64,000 bases of DNA from Catalinimonas alkaloidigena (GCF_029504655.1 NZ_JAQFIL010000001.1:7474001-7538000); one strand, 5' to 3'. Shown: positions 1-8,200, counted from the stretch's first letter. Program-made: numbers and translations. The notes: a model not told the origin generated them from the sequence alone.

Positions 1-507
1 CTAATGCTTACGTCCTGCAATAATGCTGCATTAGAAGAGAAAGTAGCTGACCTGGAGCAAAGAGTCGCTGAGCTTGAATCCAATAATCCTGCCTCCGCAT
101 CCAAAACGGCTTCACTTACCAAACAAATAAGCCAGCCTGAAAACAATGCTCCCCAAGGTGATGCCCCTGCGTTTGAGTTTGAAGAGAGCTCTTACGACTT
201 CGGTTCTATTACTGAAGGAGATGTGGTAGAGCATGTTTTTAAATTTACTAACACTGGTGAGGCGCCTTTAGTCATTCAGAGTGCTTCTGCTTCATGCGGA
301 TGTACAGTGCCTAGCTATCCCCGTGAGCCGGTAGCTCCTGGTGAGAGTGGTGAAATTCAGGTGAAGTTTAACAGTGCTAACAAACCGGGTGTACAAAACA
401 AAACGGTGAGCATTACCGCGAATACCAATCCTACAATCACCAGGCTGACAATTAAGAGTAATGTAATGCCTAAGGGCGAGCAGGCAGCAGGCCCTGTCAG
501 AAAATAG
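1..507 (+). CDS. DUF1573 lipoprotein, 5' end cut by window edge
   Basis: The reading frame is open from base 1, and the first visible residues Leu-Met-Leu-Thr-Ser-Cys look like the end of a lipoprotein signal peptide with the lipid-modified Cys. The true start therefore lies upstream of the window and the ATG at base 4 is probably internal. A short coiled-coil-like stretch (EEKVADLEQRVAELE) follows. The C-terminal two thirds match the DUF1573 Ig-like fold, with the typical 'YDFGSI', 'F.FTNTGEAPLVI' and 'ASCGCT' segments. It is probably a periplasmic or surface lipoprotein of unknown role. It opens a run with yajC, a YbbR-like gene and coaE, 22 bases upstream of yajC. Confidence 0.85.
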   Translation, partial: LMLTSCNNAALEEKVADLEQRVAELESNNPASASKTASLTKQISQPENNAPQGDAPAFEFEESSYDFGSITEGDVVEHVFKFTNTGEAPLVIQSASASCGCTVPSYPREPVAPGESGEIQVKFNSANKPGVQNKTVSITANTNPTITRLTIKSNVMPKGEQAAGPVRK

Positions 508-529
508 ATAGAGTAATTTTTAAAAAAAT

Positions 530-847
530 ATGCTAACATCCATCCTATTACAGGCCACCGAAGGACAAGGTGGCCTTATCGGCAACTTAATTCTCATTGG
601 AGGTATTGCCTTAATTTTCTACTTTTTTATGATTCGTCCCCAACAGAAAAAACAAAAAGACCAGCGCAATTTTATAAGTGCAGTGAAGAAAGGGGATATG
701 GTGGTGACTGTTGGTGGCGTGCACGGAAAAGTCATCAGCGTAGAAGATGATACCTTTATATTAGAAGTAGATCGAGGAGCCAAAATCAAATTTGAGAAAA
801 GCTCTATCTCACTAGAATCTAGTAAGAAGTACGCAACGAATTCCTGA
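530..847 (+). CDS. yajC: Preprotein translocase accessory subunit YajC
   Basis: 105 residues, a normal YajC length. There is one N-terminal membrane segment (about residues 16-35, GNLILIGGIALIFYFFMI) followed directly by the family hallmark RPQQKKQKD and a small soluble domain (KKGDMVVTVGGVHGKV). YajC associates with SecDF at the SecYEG translocon in the inner membrane; that role is family knowledge. SecD and SecF are not in the window. The gene sits 22 bases after the DUF1573 lipoprotein and 4 bases before the YbbR-like gene, so co-transcription is likely. Confidence 0.95.
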   Translation: MLTSILLQATEGQGGLIGNLILIGGIALIFYFFMIRPQQKKQKDQRNFISAVKKGDMVVTVGGVHGKVISVEDDTFILEVDRGAKIKFEKSSISLESSKKYATNS

Positions 848-851
848 TCCT

Positions 852-1841
852 GTGAGCCGGGGCAGAATAAATATTAAAGAAAAACTGCGCCAGTTTGTGC
901 AGTTTTTTCCTTCCAACAAAGATAAACTAAAGGTAGTAACGCTTTGCCTTCTGGCAGCTACTACCTTCTGGTTTTTTAGTGCCCTGAATAAAACTGACTA
1001 TACTACCCGAATAGAGTATCCACTCACTTTCAACTATGATCAGGACAGTACCTATGTGCTCAGTTCACTGCCAGAAAATATACTTATAGAAGTAAGTGGA
1101 GGTGGGTGGAATTTACTGCGTAAAACACTGTTATTTGATACCCCTCCCATAGAGGTTCCCCTGGAAGATCCGGTGAGCACTAAATATATTACTGGGCAAT
1201 CACTTTCTCAGCAGCTCGCTGAACAGCTTGGTGATGTGCGGCTTGATTATGTGGTGACAGATACGTTATTCATTAATATTGATGAGGCTGCCGAAAAAGA
1301 AGTCATGCTTACATTAGACTCATCTTCAATTCATCTGGGGGATTCATATCAACTGGTTTCTCCTGTGGTCCTCTCCACCAGGCGTGCTATCCTAAAAGGC
1401 CCCAGCACAATTTTGCAGGACATAGGAGACACTTTGTATATCAGTTTGCCTAATTCTGAATCAGAAGTGAGGGCAGACTACAAGCAAATTGTCTCTTTGG
1501 AATATAGTACTTCTGATTTAGTGAGAGTAACCCCTGAAGAAATAGAAGTTGAGTTCAGAGTAGCGCCTTTTGACCTTCTTACCCGTAGTGTAGCAGTGAC
1601 AACTATTGACTTTCCTGCAGATTCTTCATTGCGACTATCACCTAACCGTGTTGATGTAACTTTCTGGATACAGAATGAGTATTTAGACTTAATTAAAGAG
1701 TTTGACTTTGAAGTAGTAGCAAATTTACGTACATTGAATACAAAGGATAGTACGTTAACTCCGGTCCTTAGGACATATCCCGAATTTGCAAAAAATATAG
1801 CTATAAGTCCCTCTAAGTTGAGAGTAGAGCATGTGCAATAA
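852..1841 (+). CDS. YbbR-like domain protein
   Basis: 329 residues, starting with GTG. One N-terminal membrane anchor (about residues 28-45, VVTLCLLAATTFWFFSAL) is followed by a periplasmic part built from YbbR-like repeats, in which 'YPLTFNY', 'VRVTPEEIEVEF' and 'SPNRVDVTFWI' recur. YbbR proteins elsewhere (CdaR) regulate diadenylate cyclase, but no cyclase gene is nearby, so that role is not implied here. The GTG lies 4 bases after the yajC stop, and its own 3' end overlaps the coaE start by 11 bases, which suggests translational coupling. Confidence 0.85.
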   Translation: MSRGRINIKEKLRQFVQFFPSNKDKLKVVTLCLLAATTFWFFSALNKTDYTTRIEYPLTFNYDQDSTYVLSSLPENILIEVSGGGWNLLRKTLLFDTPPIEVPLEDPVSTKYITGQSLSQQLAEQLGDVRLDYVVTDTLFINIDEAAEKEVMLTLDSSSIHLGDSYQLVSPVVLSTRRAILKGPSTILQDIGDTLYISLPNSESEVRADYKQIVSLEYSTSDLVRVTPEEIEVEFRVAPFDLLTRSVAVTTIDFPADSSLRLSPNRVDVTFWIQNEYLDLIKEFDFEVVANLRTLNTKDSTLTPVLRTYPEFAKNIAISPSKLRVEHVQ

Positions 1842-2439
1842 TTTTTTTTCGGTGGGAATTACCGGAGGAATTGGATCTGGAAAAAGCCTGATCTGTAAAA
1901 TTTTTTTAGTACTGGGAGTACCTGTTTATTCGTCAGATGAACGTGCTAAGTGGCTTCTGTCCCATGATGATCTTCTTAAAAATCAAATTATTCAGCAATT
2001 TGGTGAGGAAGCATATGACCAGGAGGGAAAGCTCAATCGTTCTTATCTGGCCAATACTATTTTTACTGATGAAGAGAGAAGGCAGCAGCTAAATGCTTTA
2101 GTTCATCCCAGAGTGGGTGCTGATTTTGACAAATGGCGAGCCAGTTGTAGTGCTAGCCCCTACGTATTGAAAGAAGCAGCTTTACTTTTTGAAACAGGTA
2201 GTTACAGACAGCTTGATAAAATTATCAATGTAAGTGCTCCGAAAGCGCTACGAATACAGAGAGTTTTGCTTAGAGATATACACAGAAGTAAGGAGCAACT
2301 AGAAGCTATTATGGCTAAACAATGGTCTGATAAACAAAGAGAGGAGTTAGCAGACTTTACAATCAAAAATAATGAGAAGGAACTGGTGCTTCCTGAAGTA
2401 ATTAAAATTCATAAACATTTGCTTAAAATATCATACTGA
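1831..2439 (+). CDS. coaE: Dephospho-CoA kinase
   Basis: 202 residues. It catalyses ATP-dependent phosphorylation of dephospho-CoA, the last step of coenzyme A synthesis, in the cytoplasm. The P-loop is clear at the N-terminus (GITGGIGSGKS), followed by 'VYSSDERAKWL' and the lid region 'HPRVGADF ... EAALLFETG', all in the family order. The ATG lies inside the end of the YbbR-like gene (11-base overlap). It is the last gene of the DUF1573-yajC-ybbR-coaE run. An unrelated NUMOD4/HNH gene follows after 77 bases. Confidence 0.95.
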   Translation: MCNNFFSVGITGGIGSGKSLICKIFLVLGVPVYSSDERAKWLLSHDDLLKNQIIQQFGEEAYDQEGKLNRSYLANTIFTDEERRQQLNALVHPRVGADFDKWRASCSASPYVLKEAALLFETGSYRQLDKIINVSAPKALRIQRVLLRDIHRSKEQLEAIMAKQWSDKQREELADFTIKNNEKELVLPEVIKIHKHLLKISY

Positions 2440-2516
2440 GAACCTTAAACTCAAGCTCTTATCGATATAATTTTTACTCGCCACAATTACATTTTTTAAC
2501 TACTAAATTTTTAATC

Positions 2517-3059
2517 ATGAGTTTAGACCGGTATAGAAACGAGGTCTGGAAAGAAATAGACTTCGAAACAGAATTGCCTCATGCCCTTTATGAGGTTTCC
2601 AGTCATGGCAGGGTGAAAAGTTATGCTGTTGATAAAAAGAAAGGACGCATCATGAAAGGGTCAGACGTAAATGGCTACCTTTCTGTAATGGTAAGGTTAG
2701 GAAAAAAAGTTTCACAGACCCATTACATCCATAGGTTAGTAGCCATGGCTTTCCTGCCCCGTCAGAGCGATGATCATCGATATGTGGTTCACCTGGATTA
2801 TGATAAGAAGAATAATAGTAGGTATAACCTGAAATGGATGACCGAGGAAGAACTGACCAAACATAACAATAGCAATCCGGCAATATTACGCAGTAGGACT
2901 ACAGGTTATAAACTTACTGAGTCAGATGTAAGAGTAATCAAACGGTTATTGAAGAGTAATAAAACAAGGCTGAGCATGATCGCTAAGCGCTTTAATATTA
3001 CACATACCCAATTGAACAGAATAAGATCGGGTGAGAACTGGGGGAATGTTACCATCTGA
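2517..3059 (+). CDS. NUMOD4 / HNH-type endonuclease-like protein
   Basis: 180 residues. The N-terminus has a NUMOD4 motif (EVWKEIDFETELPHALYEVSSHGRVKSY), found in homing-type and phage HNH nucleases. It is followed by an HNH-like core (THYIHRLVAMAFLP ... VVHLDYDKKNNSRYNLKWMT), in which His-Arg and the Asn-x-x-Asn-Leu segment are conserved but Asp-Tyr-Asp replaces the common 'NHxDG'. The C-terminus (about 135-175) resembles a helix-turn-helix that would bind DNA (MIAKRFNITHTQLNRIRSG). No intron, intein or phage genes are visible around it. It could be a free-standing homing-type nuclease or a domesticated DNA-binding protein. Catalytic activity is uncertain. Confidence 0.75.
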   Translation: MSLDRYRNEVWKEIDFETELPHALYEVSSHGRVKSYAVDKKKGRIMKGSDVNGYLSVMVRLGKKVSQTHYIHRLVAMAFLPRQSDDHRYVVHLDYDKKNNSRYNLKWMTEEELTKHNNSNPAILRSRTTGYKLTESDVRVIKRLLKSNKTRLSMIAKRFNITHTQLNRIRSGENWGNVTI

Positions 3060-3099
3060 TGAGATGGTAATGCCCTTGTGGAATACCTCACTAAATCTT

Positions 3100-3363
3100 T
3101 TATAGTAAATCTTCAGGTAGTGAAATCTGATCCATATAGAATTTCATCCTGGAATGGGAGCTTTCCAGTAGATTAATTTTTTCTATCCTATCATCTTTAT
3201 GGTTGTAGAATACCTCTACATAATATCCGTGAAGCAGATAAAGATTTATTTTATAGTTGTAGTAGCGTATGGCCACTACAAACGTACCCTCCCTATACAA
3301 GACTTGAATCTTGTTCCTCAACGTAAGAGACATGAACCTAGAGGAGGATATCATATTCTGCAA
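3100..3363 (-). CDS. Small conserved hypothetical protein
   Basis: 87 residues and no family that I recognise. It is charged and soluble, rich in Tyr, with the central segment 'VVAIRYYNYKINLYLLHGYYVEVFYNH' suggesting beta strands. There is no signal peptide or membrane segment. Internal Met codons at residues 4 and 11 are possible alternative starts. It lies between the HNH gene and tRNA-His on the minus strand. The composition and clean frame suggest a real gene, but I cannot assign a function. Confidence 0.6.
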   Translation of the reverse strand: MQNMISSSRFMSLTLRNKIQVLYREGTFVVAIRYYNYKINLYLLHGYYVEVFYNHKDDRIEKINLLESSHSRMKFYMDQISLPEDLL

Positions 3364-3431
3364 AAATTAAATCACTGATTTGGGTCCGCTGCGTGCTGCC
3401 TACTCACAAACACTTGTAAGGTAAATATAAT

Positions 3432-3467
3432 AAAAAAACCGCTTTAATTTTCATGAAAGCGGTTTTT
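3432..3467 (-). terminator. Intrinsic terminator after tRNA-His
   Basis: A 10-base perfect inverted repeat (3436-3445 with 3456-3465, AAACCGCTTT/AAAGCGGTTT) is followed on the minus strand by a run of T (3432-3438 read in reverse). It lies just 3' of tRNA-His. Confidence 0.85.
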
Positions 3468-3470
3468 AAG

Positions 3471-3545
3471 GGTGAAAGACGGGACTTGAACCCGCGACCT
3501 CTGGTGCCACAAACCAGCGCTCTAACCAACTGAGCTACAATCACC
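3471..3545 (-). tRNA. tRNA-His (GTG)
   Basis: The full cloverleaf is readable on the minus strand. The D arm is GCTC...GAGC, the anticodon arm is CTGGT-TTGTGGC-ACCAG with anticodon GTG (His), and the T arm is GCGGG-TTCAAGT-CCCGT. An extra 5' G (position -1) can pair with the discriminator C, as expected for tRNA-His. CCA is not encoded. The acceptor stem GTGATTG/CTTTCAC shows two adjacent T-T mismatches in its inner part, which is unusual. A well-formed promoter precedes it and a strong terminator follows it. Confidence 0.95.
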
Positions 3546-3559
3546 AGATTATGAGGGTA

Positions 3560-3591
3560 CAAAAGTAGAAATATGAGGGCATATTGCCAAA
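3560..3591 (-). promoter_or_regulatory. Bacteroidota-type promoter of tRNA-His
   Basis: Read on the minus strand there is a -33 TTTG (3588-3591), a 20-base spacer, and a -7 TACTTTTG (3560-3567) matching TAnnTTTG, ending 14 bases before the tRNA. The 20 bases covering the -7 and start region (3551-3570) are identical to those upstream of tRNA-Phe at 15487-15506, which supports a functional promoter. Confidence 0.85.
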
Positions 3592-3618
3592 TAGTAGTCC
3601 TCTTTTTATAGGAAATTT

Positions 3619-4668
3619 CTAATTATGCAATACATACTCTGTTTGAATTGGGAAGTGGTCAGAGTAAGGCACATCCCGGTGGGTACGATACCATAAGGGT
3701 TGCAATTGTTCACTATAAAACTGGTGATCGATTCTCAGAAAAAAAAGCTTTCCGTTATAGCTAAAACCAAAGCCATTTCCCGCCTCCTCAAAAGCATTGG
3801 ATAAGTGCTCCTTAAGTGTAAAATAAGTATAGCTGTAGGGAAGATCATTAAAATCCCCACACACGATTACCGGGTATGGACTTTGCCCAATGTGCTGCAC
3901 CAGATTATCTACCTGCTTGGCGCGCTCAATGAAACCAAACTTTAGCTTTTTAGCGATATTCAGATAGTTTTCCTGTTCAAAATCACCAATCTTATTCTCA
4001 TCAATGCTCATAGATTGAAGGTGAATGTTGTATATCCGAATAGTATCCTGCCCTACATTTATATCAGCGAATATAGCGTGCTGATGGGGGATGTCGTCCA
4101 GGTTGACGTCTCCAGAATAAATAATCGGATAGCGACTAAAGATAGCCAGCCCAAACTGAGCGCCAATCCGGTTTACAAAAGCTGGTTTTACAACCACCTG
4201 ATCGTGTGTTTCCCCGCCTAGCTTTTCTGTCGTATTGAAGATGTCTGAACTATTATCATTATAAAACTCTTGCAAACATTTGATATCAGCATCGGTATTG
4301 GCAAGCCAGTTGACCATAGACTTACCCGGAATGTTCTTGTTCTGTAGGTAGGCATAGGTATTAAATACCCTCACATTATAATTGAGCACGCTTATGCGCG
4401 TTTTTCCTTCTTCCACCACCGGCTTAGGATTATACGAGAAACTGGAAGCGATGTAGGGATATCCTAGCACTAAAACACATAAATGAAGTAAAGATAAGGT
4501 CTGTAGCCTAACCAAAAGAAAACAAAGTAAAGCAATATTAATCAGAAGAAGTACAGGAATAGCCAATGATAGAAAACCCGTAATCCATAAACTGGCAGGA
4601 GAAATATAAGGGCTAAGGTATGCAAGCATGCTTACCGTCGCAGTAATTAAACTAATGGCTCTGATCAA
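3619..4668 (-). CDS. Membrane-anchored endonuclease/exonuclease/phosphatase family protein
   Basis: 349 residues. The N-terminal 80 residues form two or three membrane helices. The rest has the EEP (DNase I/sphingomyelinase/phosphatase) fold in order: 'ISVLNYNVRVFN', the metal-binding Glu in 'CLQEFYND', 'IRIYNIHLQS', 'VIVCGDFNDLPYS' and the terminal 'YSDHFPI', containing the catalytic Asp-His. All key EEP residues are present. The substrate cannot be told from sequence; nucleic acid, phosphoinositide or sphingolipid are all seen in this superfamily. The active domain should face the periplasm or cytoplasm depending on helix count. Confidence 0.85.
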   Translation of the reverse strand: MIRAISLITATVSMLAYLSPYISPASLWITGFLSLAIPVLLLINIALLCFLLVRLQTLSLLHLCVLVLGYPYIASSFSYNPKPVVEEGKTRISVLNYNVRVFNTYAYLQNKNIPGKSMVNWLANTDADIKCLQEFYNDNSSDIFNTTEKLGGETHDQVVVKPAFVNRIGAQFGLAIFSRYPIIYSGDVNLDDIPHQHAIFADINVGQDTIRIYNIHLQSMSIDENKIGDFEQENYLNIAKKLKFGFIERAKQVDNLVQHIGQSPYPVIVCGDFNDLPYSYTYFTLKEHLSNAFEEAGNGFGFSYNGKLFFLRIDHQFYSEQLQPLWYRTHRDVPYSDHFPIQTEYVLHN

Positions 4669-4776
4669 TGTCTTTACTCTTTGCGGGTGCTTAAAAGTAT
4701 GATTTGTGGAAGCACAATATAAACAATATTATTACTAAAAAATTGTCCCGAAAAAACAGTATATCTTACAGAAAGC

Positions 4777-6111
4777 TTAACGGTCAAAATGAAGGCGCAT
4801 CCCTTTTTCAGAGTCGTTCAGTTTTCCATCAGTATAAGCTAAATGGCCTGAAACCAGGGTGTGCATTACTTTTGACTTAAATGTTTGCCCTTCAAAAGGT
4901 GACCATCCACATTTGGCTAGTATATTAGATTTCTCTACTTTCCAAGCGTTATTAAGGTCTACCAGTACCAAGTCGGCATAGTAACCTTCTCTGATAAATC
5001 CCCGCCGCTCAATCTGGAAAAGAATAGCAGGGTTGTGGCAGGCTTTTTCCACAATTTTTTCAAGTGAAATTTTTCCCTGATGATACATTTCTAAAAGAGC
5101 AACTAAGCTATGCTGTACCAGGGGGCCACCTGAAGGGGCTTTAAAATAAGTCTGTTGTTTTTCTTCCAGCGTATGAGGGGCATGATCAGTAGCGATTACA
5201 TCTATTTTGTCATCCAGTAACGCCTTAAGGATGGTGTCCCGATCGTCTTTGGTTTTAACAGCTGGATTCCATTTGATCAAAGAACCTTTTTCCGCATAGT
5301 AAGAGTCATCAAACCAAAGATGGTGAATGCAGGCCTCGGCAGTAATTCTCTTTTCACTGAGTGGTTTACTGTTATCAAATAGATTAGTTTCTTTACCTGT
5401 AGAGATGTGAAGGATGTGGAGCTTGGTATTGTATTCTTTAGCCAAACTAACTGCTAAGGAAGAGGATTTGTAACAAGCCTCAGCACTGCGAATGAGAGGG
5501 TGTATTTCCATAGGAACATCTTCTCCATACTTTTCCCGAAACTGCTGCATGTTATCGCGGATAGTTTGCTCATCTTCACAATGGGTTGCTACCAGCATTT
5601 CAGCATGCTGGAACACATTCCGTAAAGTAGTTTCATTATCTACCAGCATATTACCTGTAGAAGAACCCATAAAAATCTTAAGTCCGCAAACTTCTTTAGG
5701 GTTAGTCTTGAGCACTTCTTGTATGTTGTCATTTGATATCCCCATAAAGAAGGAGTAATTAGCCAAAGATTTTTTTGCAGCAAGCTGGTATTTATCTTCC
5801 AGGAGTTCCTGTGTAAGCGCATTGGGTACGGTGTTGGGCATCTCCATAAAAGAGGTGATGCCACCCGCTACAGCCGCTCTTGATTCTGTGAAGATGTCTG
5901 CCTTATGAGTAAGGCCAGGCTCGCGAAAATGCACTTGATCGTCAATGAGCCCGGGTAGGAGAAAAAGCCCCTGCGCGTCAATGGTTTTGGTCGCAGGTAA
6001 GGCACTTAAATCCTTTCCAATTCTGCTGATTATTTTTCCTTCAATAAGTAGGTCTGCTTCTTCTATTTTGCCTTCATTGACAATGCGAGCGTTGCATATC
6101 TTGGTAGCCAT
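4777..6111 (-). CDS. pyrC: Dihydroorotase
   Basis: 444 residues. It catalyses reversible cyclisation of N-carbamoyl-aspartate to dihydroorotate in pyrimidine synthesis. It is an amidohydrolase of the long, AllB-like class I type: 'LLPGLIDDQVHFREPG' near residues 51-66, the lysine region 'LKIFMGSSTG', 'ATHCEDE', 'KLHILHIST' and the catalytic 'IATDHAPHT' near 310. The first metal-binding pair is Gln59-x-His61 rather than His-x-His. My recollection is that Bacteroidota dihydroorotases often have this Gln, so it does not by itself mean loss of activity. The annotation could be confused with a hydantoinase, but 'HFREPG' favours PyrC. Confidence 0.9.
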   Translation of the reverse strand: MATKICNARIVNEGKIEEADLLIEGKIISRIGKDLSALPATKTIDAQGLFLLPGLIDDQVHFREPGLTHKADIFTESRAAVAGGITSFMEMPNTVPNALTQELLEDKYQLAAKKSLANYSFFMGISNDNIQEVLKTNPKEVCGLKIFMGSSTGNMLVDNETTLRNVFQHAEMLVATHCEDEQTIRDNMQQFREKYGEDVPMEIHPLIRSAEACYKSSSLAVSLAKEYNTKLHILHISTGKETNLFDNSKPLSEKRITAEACIHHLWFDDSYYAEKGSLIKWNPAVKTKDDRDTILKALLDDKIDVIATDHAPHTLEEKQQTYFKAPSGGPLVQHSLVALLEMYHQGKISLEKIVEKACHNPAILFQIERRGFIREGYYADLVLVDLNNAWKVEKSNILAKCGWSPFEGQTFKSKVMHTLVSGHLAYTDGKLNDSEKGMRLHFDR

Positions 6112-6322
6112 AAGCTAAATAAATTATGTTTTTGAGCCAGTATATTACATGAAAGTAAGGTGAAAAAAAAATTACTAAGCCTTAGAATAGTGCTACACCT
6201 TAGAGATTAGTTTGAATATTAAATCTAAAAAATGAGAAAAACAGATGGGTAATAATACATGTCATATGAAAAAGAGTAGAATACTTCTATAAGCAATATT
6301 ATCTTACAAAGAATACCGGGCC

Positions 6323-6378
6323 ATGGCTTGAAAATATCAAATATTCTCAAGTAATTATACTTGTATTCATCAAGCCAT
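6323..6378. promoter_or_regulatory. Nested inverted repeats upstream of the 183-residue membrane protein gene
   Basis: A 9-base perfect inverted repeat ATGGCTTGA/TCAAGCCAT (6323-6331 with 6370-6378) encloses a second one, CAAGT/ACTTG (6348-6352 with 6359-6363), and the two are nearly concentric. It ends 15 bases before the putative -7 element at 6394. It could be an operator. Function is inferred from position only. The rest of 6112-6408 is AT-rich with no gene seen. Confidence 0.4.
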
Positions 6379-6393
6379 AGCATATAATTTTCG

Positions 6394-6401
6394 TAACTTT
6401 G
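6394..6401 (+). promoter_or_regulatory. Putative -7 element TAACTTTG
   Basis: It matches the Bacteroidota TAnnTTTG consensus, but no TTTG is present at the expected -33 distance. It ends only 7 bases before the ATG at 6409, so a transcript from it would be nearly leaderless. Confidence 0.45.
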
Positions 6402-6408
6402 ACGGGCG

Positions 6409-6960
6409 ATGGTTAATATTAATGTCTCTTCTAAGACTACTTTTAGTTCTTCACCGAAATCGCACTTTGAAGAAGTACAAAAGGTGCGTCAAATATGGAT
6501 GTGGGTATTGCTTTCAATAGCTTTTGCAGGTTTGGTATTGATGGGAGCACATCAGATTATCTTTAAGAAAGCATTTGGAGAAAACCTCCTCACCCTTTCA
6601 TCTATCAGCTTTGTGGCTATTCTATTAGGCCTATTTACTATTTTGATTTACAAAGCTCATTTAGAAACCAGAATTGATGAGCATGGTATTCATCACCGTT
6701 TTTTTCCTCTTCAGTTAAAATTTCAGACGATCCGTTGGGATGAGGTAGAAGAAGTTTATATCCGTGAGTATGATGCCATTAGTGAGTATGGGGGTTGGGG
6801 CATCAAATTTGGAAACGGTGGCAAAGCCTATACTGTCAAAGGTAAATATGGACTGCAACTTGAGCTTTCAGATGAGCGCAAAATTCTGATTGGTACTCAA
6901 AAACCAATTGAACTGGAATGCCTGATTATGCACTTACTTTATGATTATGAGGTGCTCTGA
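6409..6960 (+). CDS. Membrane protein with PH-like cytoplasmic domain
   Basis: 183 residues. Two hydrophobic helices (about residues 30-50 and 63-83) are followed by a soluble C-terminal domain with a bacterial PH-like pattern: 'ETRIDEHGIHHRFFPLQLKFQTIRWDEVEEVYIREYD' and 'YGLQLELSDERKILIGTQ'. Such two-helix plus PH-like proteins are common in Bacteroidota and have no assigned role that I know. The chosen ATG sits 8 bases after the putative -7 element, so either the mRNA is close to leaderless or another promoter is used. It is convergent with purM, with 5 bases between stops. Confidence 0.7.
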   Translation: MVNINVSSKTTFSSSPKSHFEEVQKVRQIWMWVLLSIAFAGLVLMGAHQIIFKKAFGENLLTLSSISFVAILLGLFTILIYKAHLETRIDEHGIHHRFFPLQLKFQTIRWDEVEEVYIREYDAISEYGGWGIKFGNGGKAYTVKGKYGLQLELSDERKILIGTQKPIELECLIMHLLYDYEVL

Positions 6961-6965
6961 TACCT

Positions 6966-8141
6966 TTACGAGTATGTAAAAGTACCATGCGCCCCTTTTA
7001 TAGTCACCTTCTTTTCAGCTGAGCCCTCTACGTTTCCAATTATCTTAGCTTCTACCCCAAATGAATTGGCAATCTCTATGATGGATTGAGCATATTGCTC
7101 TGCAATGTACACTTCCAAACGGTGCCCCATATTGAATACTTTGTACATTTCTTTCCAATCGGTCTTACTTTCCTCTTGAATAATCGAGAAGAGAGGAGGT
7201 GTGTCAAATAGCTTGTCTTTGATAATGTGTAGATCATTAACAAAATTGAGCACTTTGGTTTGTGCTCCTCCACTACAGTGTATCAGGCCATGTATGTTAT
7301 TGCGATGCTGATCTAGTACCTGTTTCATCAAAGGAGCATAGGTGCGTGTAGGAGCCAATACTAATTTCCCTATATCCAGATGCTCTCCTGTTTCCGATAC
7401 AAATTTTTCAGTAAGAAAACGACTTCCACTATACACGAGTGATTTTGGTACCTGAGGATCAAAGCTTTCGGGATATTTAGCAGCAAGATCATGATGGAAT
7501 ACATCATGGCGAGCGGATGTAAGGCCATTGCTGCCCATCCCACCATTATAGCTGTTTTCATAAGTAGCTTTTCCAAAAGAAGCCAATCCAATAATGACAT
7601 CTCCGGGCTGTATGTGCTCATTGGTAATCACATGATCACGGCGCATACGGGTGGTTACGGTACTGTCTACTATGATCGTTCGGACAAGGTCTCCCACATC
7701 AGCAGTTTCGCCACCGGTACTGATGATGTCAATGCCGTGAGAGCGAAGCATTGCCAACACTTCTTCTGTGCCCTCAATAATTTTGGCAATCACCTCACCA
7801 GGGATAAGGTTTTTATTACGGCCGATGGTAGAAGATAAAAGAATGTTATCCAGCGCACCTACACAGATAAGGTCATCAATATTCATGATGATGGCATCCT
7901 GAGCTATGCCCTTCCAGACCGATAAGTCCCCGGTTTCTTTCCAGTAAAGATAGGCCAGAGAAGACTTAGTGCCAGCACCATCGGCGTGCATAATGTTGCA
8001 GTATTCGGGGTCCCCTCCTAATACATCAGGAACTATTTTACAAAACGCAGCAGGAAAAATACCTTTATCCAGGTTTTTGATGGCCTGGTGTACGTCTTCT
8101 TTAGAAGCAGAGACACCACGTTGGTTATATCTATTACTCAT
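6966..8141 (-). CDS. purM: Phosphoribosylformylglycinamidine cyclo-ligase (AIR synthase)
   Basis: 391 residues. It converts FGAM plus ATP to aminoimidazole ribotide in purine synthesis. AIR-synthase-fold landmarks are present: 'MHADGAGTKSSLAYLYW' (ATP/phosphate binding, near residue 52), 'AIIMNIDDLICVGA', 'STGGETADVGD' and 'VIIGLASFGKATYEN'. The protein is longer than the E. coli enzyme, as usual for the Bacteroidota variant. It is transcribed away from the upstream region and toward the PH-like gene. A -7 element TACCTTTG lies 27 bases upstream of the ATG. Confidence 0.9.
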   Translation of the reverse strand: MSNRYNQRGVSASKEDVHQAIKNLDKGIFPAAFCKIVPDVLGGDPEYCNIMHADGAGTKSSLAYLYWKETGDLSVWKGIAQDAIIMNIDDLICVGALDNILLSSTIGRNKNLIPGEVIAKIIEGTEEVLAMLRSHGIDIISTGGETADVGDLVRTIIVDSTVTTRMRRDHVITNEHIQPGDVIIGLASFGKATYENSYNGGMGSNGLTSARHDVFHHDLAAKYPESFDPQVPKSLVYSGSRFLTEKFVSETGEHLDIGKLVLAPTRTYAPLMKQVLDQHRNNIHGLIHCSGGAQTKVLNFVNDLHIIKDKLFDTPPLFSIIQEESKTDWKEMYKVFNMGHRLEVYIAEQYAQSIIEIANSFGVEAKIIGNVEGSAEKKVTIKGAHGTFTYS

Positions 8142-8168
8142 AGTTAGGATGAATCATTCGCTGAGTTG

Positions 8169-8176
8169 CAAAGGTA
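8169..8176 (-). promoter_or_regulatory. Putative -7 element of purM (TACCTTTG)
   Basis: On the minus strand the bases read TACCTTTG, matching TAnnTTTG, 27 bases upstream of the purM ATG. No convincing -33 TTTG is seen at the standard distance. Confidence 0.5.
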
Positions 8177-8200
8177 CAAATTGTAACGTGAGCCTAAAAT

